Notes under the pieces: model-generated
Databases searched by the model: none
What the model saw: only the letters and a program-made list of their open reading frames with translations
What the model was told of the DNA's origin: nothing
Assembly (NCBI RefSeq): GCF_037977385.1
Contig: NZ_CP150277.1
Coordinates: forward strand, 930,001 to 994,000
DNA length: 64,000 bases
Source: Terribacillus sp. FSL K6-0262
GTDB taxonomy: Bacteria; Bacillota; Bacilli; Bacillales; Amphibacillaceae
Direction of reading: 5' to 3'
Shown: positions 57,903 to 64,000 of the stretch, one piece after another
Position numbering within the stretch: position 1 is the first letter of the stretch
How the letters are laid out: every line of letters begins with the position of its first letter
Translations under genes and position numbers: made by a program

Positions 57903-58414
57903 CGAGATACACGGTGTTCACCATAAACCTCTTGCAGAATCATCTGTTTGACGCGATCGAATGCTACTTCGCCATAGATCGCAGGATAGCTCATAAGCTG
58001 CAGCGGAAGAGGTGCCGCTCCTACTCGCAGGGGCGGCTGTTCATATGGATAGGCATGCAGATGAAACCCGAGCTTCTCATAGAATCGCACCCGACGGGCT
58101 GCCGTCTCAGATCCGGCTGGAGGCTCCACCTCGAGTATGATCGGCTTTTCTGAAATGGCCATGACTTCCCGCATGATCTTACTGCCCATTCCCTGACCTT
58201 GAAAAGCTTCATTCACTGCAATATGTTCGATGAATGATAATTCAGGCAGAGAATAAACCGCACAAAAAGCAGCAAGCCGACCCTGTTCCTCATAAATATG
58301 GATATGATAATCCTCTCTGTCCAAGAGTGCTTTCTGCTGCCTGAAACCCCGATGCTCCTCAGGGGGGAAGGAACGACTCATCAGCTCATAGACAGATTCG
58401 AAATCGCGCATCAT
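57899..58414 (-). CDS. GNAT-family N-acetyltransferase
   Basis: A 171-aa acetyl-CoA-dependent acetyltransferase. Core motif A is SFIEHIAVNEAFQGQGMGSKIMREVM (acetyl-CoA pyrophosphate loop QGQGMG), followed by IILEVEPP and RRVRFYEKLGFHL. The acceptor is unknown. AAGGATG lies a few nt before two successive ATG codons, so the start may be 58414 or 58411. Confidence 0.88.
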   Translation of the reverse strand: MMRDFESVYELMSRSFPPEEHRGFRQQKALLDREDYHIHIYEEQGRLAAFCAVYSLPELSFIEHIAVNEAFQGQGMGSKIMREVMAISEKPIILEVEPPAGSETAARRVRFYEKLGFHLHAYPYEQPPLRVGAAPLPLQLMSYPAIYGEVAFDRVKQMILQEVYGEHRVSR

Positions 58415-58440
58415 AAAACATCCTTTTTCTACTAGTATAT

Positions 58441-58472
58441 ACGAAAGAAGCGCCGGCCGCAGCCGACGCTTC
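58441..58472 (-). terminator. Rho-independent terminator of the 38-aa gene
   Basis: GAAGCGTCGGC pairs over 11 positions (one G-U) with GCCGGCGCTTC, followed by TTTCGT on the minus strand, 8 nt past the 38-aa ORF stop. Confidence 0.75.
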
Positions 58473-58480
58473 CTTAACTG

Positions 58481-58597
58481 TCAGGATACTGCCTTGGAAA
58501 TGCCCTTCACAACCGCAAAGAATGTCACCCAAAGCGGTATGCTTAAACCTGTACCATATAGCAAACCTACGAAAAAATTATTTTCATTTTTCTTCAT
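58481..58597 (-). CDS. 38-aa single-helix membrane protein
   Basis: A very short gene with AAGGAG 10 nt before its ATG, a promoter with a cre box upstream, and a terminator just downstream. The product has a charged N terminus (MKKNENN), one hydrophobic helix (FFVGLLYGTGLSIPLWVTFFAVV) and a short basic tail. All elements of a transcription unit are present, so I consider it real. The function and family are unknown to me; one-helix proteins of this size often bind and regulate membrane complexes. Confidence 0.7.
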   Translation of the reverse strand: MKKNENNFFVGLLYGTGLSIPLWVTFFAVVKGISKAVS

Positions 58598-58661
58598 TTC
58601 TTGTCCACTCCTTCTTTCATGAGGATGCAGAACAGCTTTCCTTGCTTACATACATTTTATA

Positions 58662-58677
58662 ATGAAAGCGTTTACAA
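58662..58677 (-). promoter_or_regulatory. CcpA cre box in the promoter of the 38-aa gene
   Basis: ATGAAAGCGTTTACAA (plus strand) matches the cre consensus WTGNAARCGNWWWCAW at every position. It overlaps a minus-strand promoter (TTTACC, 16 nt, TATAAA), so glucose should repress the small membrane protein. Confidence 0.75.
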
Positions 58678-58878
58678 GGTAAAGGATTTCATTTTGCCAA
58701 ATTTCTGCACTATACGCCTTCCTACTCTTAGTTTTCCCTTAAAAATCCCAACATAAACCTTTCAGCTCACCACCGGTCCTTTGCATAACAGAAATGAGAA
58801 GGATGACCCTGCAAAAATCCAAACATATTATTTCTCTGTTTCGGGAAACTAATGAATATATGGAAGGAGGAATACAGG

Positions 58879-59103
58879 TTGGATAAATCAAAGCAAAAAG
58901 CTGCCAATGAAGTGGCTGAAAAGATGTACGATGCCCAAAATCATGATTCATCGAATCCAGTCGATAAGGGAATCTCGATCACCCATGAGCAAGTAACGGA
59001 TACGTACACAGAAGGTACTGTAGATGGAAAGATAGATAATGTGGAGAAGGATGGCTCCCTGACGAACGGAAAAGACAGGGAAATCCCCCGCGAAGGCTTT
59101 TAA
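58879..59103 (+). CDS. YozQ/DUF4025-family small protein
   Basis: A 74-aa hydrophilic acidic protein beginning MDKSKQKAANEVAEKMYDAQ, then ISITHEQVTDTYTEGTVDGKID. This is the DUF4025 (YozQ-like) pattern, as recalled. The start is TTG 58879 with AAGGAGG 8 nt upstream. It is monocistronic and hairpin-terminated. No function is known for the family. Confidence 0.8.
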   Translation: MDKSKQKAANEVAEKMYDAQNHDSSNPVDKGISITHEQVTDTYTEGTVDGKIDNVEKDGSLTNGKDREIPREGF

Positions 59104-59106
59104 ATG

Positions 59107-59136
59107 GAGAGGGCAGCTCGCGTGAGCTGTCCTCTC
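59107..59136. terminator. Hairpin between the DUF4025 gene and ydbT
   Basis: AGAGGGCAGCTC pairs with GAGCTGTCCTCT (one mismatch position) around a 4-nt loop. Flanking T tracts are short in both directions, so terminator strength is uncertain. Confidence 0.65.
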
Positions 59137-59137
59137 T

Positions 59138-60634
59138 CTATTGCCTTCGGACATCATTTGTCCGCTGATGAAACCATCTATAAAAACGATCTGCTTCTTT
59201 TTCAGGAATATCTTTCATTTTATTATGCAGCACCGGCTTTGCCCGGTTGATGGATTCGATTGTTGCCAATCCGAGCCGGCGCTGAAGCGGATTTTGATTC
59301 CTGGCAATCTCAATCATCTTATTTCTTTTTGTCACAAAAAGTTTTGTCGTAAAAGCCCCTGTCTTCATCTGGAAGAATTTTTCGCTGATCAGGTATCTGG
59401 AATGCTTGAAATTCAAATAGCGATAGCCTTCAATCAGGATCAATAGAAGGATGGACACGATCCACCAAGAAATCTGATAACCTGACACTTCCGGGCGCCA
59501 AAAGTACAAAGTGATGGTCACTGCCAGCCAGAGGATGCTTGGCTGAAGGAGACGGTAAAACAATACCTTCTGCTGCAATTCATGCATGGAGGACTTCACT
59601 TCATATTCGGGCAGTATTTCAGCAATCATTTGCTGCGCCTGTTTCAGTGAAAAATATGGATAAAGTGAATTGATCGTTTCTGTATCGTCGCTAATGTCCA
59701 GTGAACCTGTACTGATCAGCTTCACCTTTGCCAGTCCGAGTAAACGATGCAAAATCGGCTGGCTGATCTCGATTCCCTGTACTCGGTCTTTACGGATCGA
59801 ATAAGCAGATTCGCTGACCAATCCTGTCTGGATGTATATATGTGATTCATCTGAGGCCAACTCATAGTTGCCATACTTCTGCAGCACTCGCCACATTCCT
59901 GTCAAAAGGGAGACTGCCAGGATTCCGATAAGACCAAGCATCGTAATCCACCAGGTCTTCAACAATGGCAAATACGGACGGATATCGCTCCATTCAAAGA
60001 AAATATCAAATTTCAGCATAAAAGAAACCAACAGCGGCGGAACGAGCAAAAAGCTCAGGGAAGTGAATGATGCCTTGATCAGTTCCTTCTTTGTCGGCTT
60101 GAAATGGGTGATTCTATCCCCGACTTGAAATCCGGACTCTGCGTCTCCCTGCTCCGCATCATTTCCCTCGATGGTTATTTGCTCCATGTCAGATGGCTCC
60201 TGCCTGTCTGTTTTGGTCAGCTCCTCCAGCCGGAAGGCCTCCTCTTTCGTGAGCACCTTAAATTCCACGGCTTTTTCCTTCGATCCTGTCTCAAACTTGA
60301 TTGCAGTCAAACGAAGCAGCCTATGGAGGAGATTCGTATGCTTGGTTACATGTTGAACTTTCTCATACGGGACAGTGCGGCTGTTTTTTGAAAAGATGCC
60401 GCTGTATAAATGGAACGCATGCTCATCAGCTGCGTATGTTTCTGTGAACCATGTAAGAACTTCACTCACAATGGATAGCAATAGGATAGCCAGAACGACG
60501 TATTTCGCATATGTCCCCCACCAATTATCGGCATCATTGAAAACAGTGACGATTATGAGGGGTACAATCCAATTCCTGATCGCCTTTGCGATCCCAAATA
60601 GCAAAATAGCCGGATGATGACGTTTCTTCTCCAT
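59138..60634 (-). CDS. ydbT: Bacterial PH-domain membrane protein YdbT
   Basis: A 498-aa membrane protein with three bPH_2 (DUF304) domains, each following a pair of hydrophobic helices. Recognisable repeats are AFHLYSGIFSKNSRTVPYEKVQHV, HIYIQTGLVSESAYSIRKDRVQGIEI and FFQMKTGAFTTKLFVTKRNKMIEI. Its start overlaps the ydbS stop by one base (TGATG). YdbS/YdbT pairs are linked to resistance to certain membrane-active bacteriocins in Bacillus; exact function unsettled. Confidence 0.9.
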   Translation of the reverse strand: MEKKRHHPAILLFGIAKAIRNWIVPLIIVTVFNDADNWWGTYAKYVVLAILLLSIVSEVLTWFTETYAADEHAFHLYSGIFSKNSRTVPYEKVQHVTKHTNLLHRLLRLTAIKFETGSKEKAVEFKVLTKEEAFRLEELTKTDRQEPSDMEQITIEGNDAEQGDAESGFQVGDRITHFKPTKKELIKASFTSLSFLLVPPLLVSFMLKFDIFFEWSDIRPYLPLLKTWWITMLGLIGILAVSLLTGMWRVLQKYGNYELASDESHIYIQTGLVSESAYSIRKDRVQGIEISQPILHRLLGLAKVKLISTGSLDISDDTETINSLYPYFSLKQAQQMIAEILPEYEVKSSMHELQQKVLFYRLLQPSILWLAVTITLYFWRPEVSGYQISWWIVSILLLILIEGYRYLNFKHSRYLISEKFFQMKTGAFTTKLFVTKRNKMIEIARNQNPLQRRLGLATIESINRAKPVLHNKMKDIPEKEADRFYRWFHQRTNDVRRQ

Positions 60635-61128
60635 CAGTCATCCTCTTCCTTTGCCTTGGCATATGCTGCTATTTCATTCCTTAATGCATATGCCTCTATC
60701 TCCGGCAGCCCTGGGATGCTGTACTCGCCCGCCATTGTCTCGATCTCTACTTCCCGGAGCTTATATTTCCTTAAAAGCGGCCCCTGCTTCGTTTCGACGG
60801 ATTGTATTTTCGTCACGGGAATCAGCTGATCCTTTTGGAACCAGGCTCCCTGCCTCAGCTGTACATATTCCTCATCCATATCATAGCGCCAGTTACGGTG
60901 ATTGATGACAGTCGCAAAATAGCCAATGATTCCAAACGGGATGGAGATGATAAGCAATATCATAAGTACAGTCCCGATCCAGGATGGCCAGTCAAAATAA
61001 AAATCCAGCCCCAGCAACACAGCAAAAATCAAAAGCATCACCACATCAAAAATAACATCACCTATCAGTCCGACACGCAGCGATTCCTTCGGCAATTTAT
61101 GTTGAGGTTCCTTTACTTGTATCTGCAT
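60634..61128 (-). CDS. ydbS: Bacterial PH-domain membrane protein YdbS
   Basis: A 164-aa partner of YdbT: two adjacent membrane helices (about residues 25-75) and one bPH_2 domain (YVQLRQGAWFQKDQLIPVTKIQSVETKQG). ATG 61128 has GGGAGGG 7 nt upstream. The two genes form a coupled operon. The 235 nt upstream contain only a 26-codon frame that I do not accept as a gene. Confidence 0.9.
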   Translation of the reverse strand: MQIQVKEPQHKLPKESLRVGLIGDVIFDVVMLLIFAVLLGLDFYFDWPSWIGTVLMILLIISIPFGIIGYFATVINHRNWRYDMDEEYVQLRQGAWFQKDQLIPVTKIQSVETKQGPLLRKYKLREVEIETMAGEYSIPGLPEIEAYALRNEIAAYAKAKEEDD

Positions 61129-61328
61129 CGGTTTCCCTCCCTTTCTCTATGTTTCCTTTACGAAACCAAATAAGAATAGGTTCCAAAATTGTACCAAGGA
61201 AATAGTACACCTCCGAAAAAATATAACTTTGGTAAACTATTCTCAAAGGAGGAAGAACCGAAAGACATGGAAGGGAATTTGAGGCAAAGACTGAAGGAAG
61301 GGCCATTTAAAATAAAGCTGTCATCCAT

Positions 61329-61357
61329 AAAAAAACGGACCCGGTAAGACCGGATCC
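61329..61357 (-). terminator. Rho-independent terminator of the efflux operon
   Basis: GGATCCGGT pairs with ACCGGGTCC (one G-U) around CTT, followed by GTTTTTTT on the minus strand. Confidence 0.92.
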
Positions 61358-61363
61358 ATCCTC

Positions 61364-62881
61364 TTATTTTGCAGGCTCAGGATTCACCTGACCGATATCC
61401 TGCTTTTCAATTTTACTTACCGCATCTCTGCTTGTGTCCACTCGCTTCACGAACAGTGCGAGTATCAACGCTACAATATTGATTCCCAAAGCTACATAGA
61501 AGGAGGTTTGGATCCCAGTCAGCAGCGCCTTCTGTGTCATCAGAGCAGTTGCTGCCTCTGTCAATGTCGTTGGATCCACTCCTGACATCAAGCTCTCCGC
61601 TTCATTTTTAGTCGCAGAGTTCATGATTGTGACAAGAACGGCTGTACCAATGGAACCAGATACTTGCTGAGCCGTATTATTCACCGCCGTACCATGCGGG
61701 TTCAACACAGTAGGCAATTGGTTCAACCCGTTGGTCATGATCGGCATCATGACCATGGACATACCGAACATCCGTAATGTGTAGATGAAAATGATATATG
61801 CATAACTGGAATCCAGCTGCAGATGTGCAAGCATGTAAGTTGAAACTGCTGTGATCGTCAAACCGATCGCCGCCAGGACACGCGGTCCGAATTTATCGAA
61901 CAGCCGGCCAGTGATCGGTGACATGACACCCATGATGATGGCCCCTGGCAGCATCATCAACCCGGAATCCAATGGCGAAATCCCGCGTACATTCTGGACA
62001 TAAGCTGGCGTCAGGATCATTCCTGAGAACATCGCCACAGCATTTACGATGGAGATGATGGAACCAAGTGCAAACATCGGATACTTATACACGCGCAAGT
62101 CCAATAACGGTTTCTCCATGCGCAGCTGACGGATGACAAAAATGATCAAAGCAATCGCTCCGACAATCAAGGTAGTCAATACAATCGGATCTGTCCAGCC
62201 GTCGGAGCTTGCCGAACTGAAACCATAAAGCAATCCGCCGAATCCGATGGATGACAGCACAACGGAAAGATAATCAAGTGTGGCTTTCGTATTTTGCTGC
62301 ATGACATTCTTTAACTTCCAGACAGCAAGCAGCACACTGATCACTGCCAACGGAAGGATCATTTCAAACAATAGACGCCAGTCATAATATTCTACGATAT
62401 AACCAGATAATGTCGGACCGATGGCTGGTGCTGTAATCATGACCAGGCCAAAGATCCCCATTGCCGTCCCTCGTTTTTCACGCGGGAAGCTAACGAGCAT
62501 GATGTTCATCAGCAATGGCCCCATCACGGATGAGCCGGCTGCCTGGATCATCCGTCCAGTGAGCAGTATGCCAAAGTTCGGTGCAAAAGCTGCCAAGGCG
62601 GTACCTAACGTAAAGATGATCATCGCTGTAATGAAAAGCATACGGTTTGAGAACCGTGTAACTAAGAAGGCGGAGGCTGGAATCAGTACCCCGCTGACAA
62701 GCATATAACCTGTTGCAAGCCATTGAACAGTCGAATAGTCCTCGATTTTCAAGTCAACCATGATTGATGGCAAGGCAACGTTCAGCAATGAGTTATTCAA
62801 GAAGGAGACAAATGCTCCGACAAATAAAATAGCCAGCATCAAATATGGTGCTTTTCTGGGTTGTGTTGCTTCCGTGTTCAA
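61364..62881 (-). CDS. DHA2-family (14-helix) MFS drug efflux transporter
   Basis: A 505-aa proton-driven multidrug exporter of the EmrB/QacA type, with about 14 membrane segments. Motif A-like sequence after helix 2 (LVTRFSNRMLFI), motif B (LLTGRMIQAAGSSVMGPL) and motif C (GLVMITAPAIGPTLSGYIVEYYDWRLLF) are clear. LmrB-like. The start is TTG 62881 with GGGAG 8 nt upstream. It follows the TetR gene and a 37-aa ORF, so it is probably induced by the drug that inactivates TetR. Confidence 0.93.
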   Translation of the reverse strand: MNTEATQPRKAPYLMLAILFVGAFVSFLNNSLLNVALPSIMVDLKIEDYSTVQWLATGYMLVSGVLIPASAFLVTRFSNRMLFITAMIIFTLGTALAAFAPNFGILLTGRMIQAAGSSVMGPLLMNIMLVSFPREKRGTAMGIFGLVMITAPAIGPTLSGYIVEYYDWRLLFEMILPLAVISVLLAVWKLKNVMQQNTKATLDYLSVVLSSIGFGGLLYGFSSASSDGWTDPIVLTTLIVGAIALIIFVIRQLRMEKPLLDLRVYKYPMFALGSIISIVNAVAMFSGMILTPAYVQNVRGISPLDSGLMMLPGAIIMGVMSPITGRLFDKFGPRVLAAIGLTITAVSTYMLAHLQLDSSYAYIIFIYTLRMFGMSMVMMPIMTNGLNQLPTVLNPHGTAVNNTAQQVSGSIGTAVLVTIMNSATKNEAESLMSGVDPTTLTEAATALMTQKALLTGIQTSFYVALGINIVALILALFVKRVDTSRDAVSKIEKQDIGQVNPEPAK

Positions 62882-62906
62882 AATCCTATCTCCCTTTATT
62901 TAATTT

Positions 62907-63020
62907 TTAGTGCTGCAGCAGCGGCCGTTTGCAAAGGCTCGCATTGATCCCTTGTTTTTGCAGCGTCTCTGCCAGCTTCCTCAAGAAATCATCACTTTTT
63001 TTGATTACAGAATGGTACAT
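62907..63020 (-). CDS. 37-aa ORF coupled between tetR and the efflux gene
   Basis: The ATG overlaps the tetR stop by one base (TGATG), with AAGGGG 7 nt upstream, and the ORF ends 25 nt before the transporter start. The product is amphipathic and basic (KKSDDFLRKLAETLQKQG, then one cysteine and RPLLQH), with no membrane segment. It may be a real small protein or a leader whose translation sets expression of the transporter. Family unknown. Confidence 0.55.
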   Translation of the reverse strand: MYHSVIKKSDDFLRKLAETLQKQGINASLCKRPLLQH

Positions 63021-63643
63021 CAGTCGACCCCTTCTTTCTGCAGTCCTCTTTTTATCAAGCTGATCTGTGTTTCATAATCAGAAATGGCTTCTTCATCCGT
63101 GAGATCATGAACGAATACCTGAACAAGATTATGAAAAGTGATTGCCCCCACTATCCTGATGACATGCGAGAGCTCATCCTTATCCTTTATATTCAGATAA
63201 GAAGTATCCACCAATTCAAGCGTTTGGGAGCGCTCCTTTTTCATGCTCTCCTTATATATGTTGTTAGCCATAGTATTTTCTTTCCTATGGTTCATATTCA
63301 GGAAAGCATATCTGAAGAAATCCTTATGCTCCTCATCATGACGCAGGGAAATCATATATCGGAACTGTTCCGCCAAGGACTCCAATAAGTTCCCTTTCTT
63401 CTCCTTCAGGATAGCGATCAGCTTCTTATTATTCTCCTGGGCAAGCTGATTCAGCAGATAATAGTATAGATCCTCTTTATCCTCGAAATACTGATAAAAG
63501 CTTCCTCGGGGTATTCCGGCATCCTTGATGATGTTGGCAATGGACGCCTCATGCAGCGGGACCCTCGAAAATTCTTTTTTGGCGGCTTGAATCAATGTAT
63601 TCCTTTTATCTTCCGGTAAATGAAGAAAGGTTTGCTTCGGCAT
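63020..63643 (-). CDS. TetR/AcrR-family repressor of the efflux operon
   Basis: A 207-aa repressor. The N-terminal HTH is typical (RNTLIQAAKKEFSRVPLHEASIANIIKDAGIPRGSFYQYFEDKEDLYYYLL, residues about 12-62); the C-terminal ligand domain is helical. ATG 63643 has AGGAG 7 nt upstream; the longer frame runs through the operators. It heads the tetR-orf37-MFS operon and has two matching operator palindromes in its promoter region, so autoregulation is likely. Confidence 0.93.
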   Translation of the reverse strand: MPKQTFLHLPEDKRNTLIQAAKKEFSRVPLHEASIANIIKDAGIPRGSFYQYFEDKEDLYYYLLNQLAQENNKKLIAILKEKKGNLLESLAEQFRYMISLRHDEEHKDFFRYAFLNMNHRKENTMANNIYKESMKKERSQTLELVDTSYLNIKDKDELSHVIRIVGAITFHNLVQVFVHDLTDEEAISDYETQISLIKRGLQKEGVD

Positions 63644-63665
63644 ATCTTCACTCCTGCTAATCATA

Positions 63666-63724
63666 TGACACCGTGTCACAATTGATGATGAATAAATTAT
63701 ATGTGACACAGTGTCATATGTCAA
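63666..63724 (-). promoter_or_regulatory. Near-consensus promoter with two TetR operator palindromes
   Basis: On the minus strand, TTGACA (63719-63724), 17 nt, TATAAT (63696-63701). TGACACAGTGTCA (63704-63716) fills the spacer, and TGACACCGTGTCA (63666-63678) lies just upstream of the tetR ribosome site. Palindrome centres are 38 nt apart, close to an integral number of helical turns. Confidence 0.92.
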
Positions 63725-63802
63725 TACCGTTTTACTAATTATTACCATAATCATAAAAGCGAATTGTCATAGGACAACCCGCTTCCCCGGATAACGATCG
63801 AA

Positions 63803-64000
63803 TCAAGGTACATTATTGCCAGCTGCCCGGTACAATTCGTACCACTCTTCCCTGGTCAGCTGGACATCTTGCGCTTTACAGATCGACTGGATCCGTTCTG
63901 GATTCATCGAACCGACAACGGCCTGGATGTTGGCAGGGTGACGCAATATCCAGGCAATCGCGATCGCAGATTTACTTACATCATACCGTCCCGCTAATTC
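63803..64000 (-). CDS. Aldo/keto reductase, C-terminal part (cut by the window edge)
   Basis: The last 65 residues of an NAD(P)H-dependent oxidoreductase of the aldo/keto reductase family, open to the window edge. KSAIAIAWILRHPANIQAVVGSMNPERI is the conserved C-terminal cofactor-binding segment of the YdhF-like branch. The gene ends 79 nt before the efflux promoter. Substrate unknown. Confidence 0.8.
   Translation of the reverse strand, partial: ELAGRYDVSKSAIAIAWILRHPANIQAVVGSMNPERIQSICKAQDVQLTREEWYELYRAAGNNVP

Noticed and set aside
61268..61348. A 26-codon plus-strand frame starting MEGNLRQRLKEG, after an AAAGGAGG string
   Set aside because: The ribosome site is about 15 nt from the ATG, and the frame ends inside the efflux terminator; composition is not convincing. 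Treated as intergenic.

Overview
The window reads as chromosomal DNA of a low- to moderate-GC, endospore-type Bacillaceae (Bacillus/Terribacillus-like; genus inferred only). The main evidence is gene order. Read on the minus strand from about 50 kb down to about 6 kb, it follows a Bacillus subtilis segment closely: yeaC-yeaD-yebA-guaA, then pbuG, yebE-yebG, purEKBCSQLFMNHD, yerC, pcrB-pcrA-ligA-camS, gatCAB, dgkB and rlmCD. Strong GGAGG-type ribosome binding sites, frequent GTG/TTG starts, guanine riboswitches and a CcpA-type cre box fit the same assignment. No rRNA, tRNA, insertion sequence or CRISPR array was seen.

Layout. 0-2.5 kb: a tRNA-dihydrouridine synthase and a solitary nanE. 2.5-5.7 kb: an accessory locus that looks like a type VII-type secreted lipase toxin (lipase domain at the N terminus, long helical C terminus) with a lipoprotein (possible immunity protein), a small helical partner and a frameshifted small gene. 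5.7-6.2 kb: an intergenic cluster of short repeats. 6.2-13.7 kb: rlmCD, dgkB, an O-methyltransferase, a frameshifted hydrolase and gatCAB. 13.9-15.6 kb: an AT-rich insert with an HTH-TPR regulator of the RRNPP (NprR/PlcR) type and, 13 nt downstream, a 44-residue secreted-peptide precursor. 15.6-21.8 kb: camS, ligA, pcrA, pcrB. 21.9-23.7 kb: an oxidoreductase, yerC and a small membrane protein.

23.7-36.5 kb is the complete twelve-gene purine operon, with overlapping genes, a sigma-A promoter, a PurBox-like site, a guanine aptamer and a leader terminator. 36.5-39.8 kb holds yebG, yebE, a TspO-like membrane protein and pbuG, the last with its own guanine riboswitch. A divergent MurE-like ligase, a FUSC-type exporter and a phosphoesterase precede guaA, whose leader has an unidentified structured element plus a terminator. 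So synthesis of IMP, conversion to GMP, and base uptake all appear to be under attenuation-type control.

45.4-49.8 kb: the yeaC-yeaD-yebA MoxR/DUF58/transglutaminase set. 50-52 kb: KhtT-KhtU K+/H+ antiporter with an AbrB-like gene where B. subtilis has khtS. 52-64 kb is accessory: two related cell-wall amidases, a chemoreceptor, small orphan proteins (70, 38 and 37 aa), paired bacterial-PH proteins YdbS/YdbT, and a TetR-DHA2 efflux cassette with two clear operators; a partial aldo/keto reductase ends the window.
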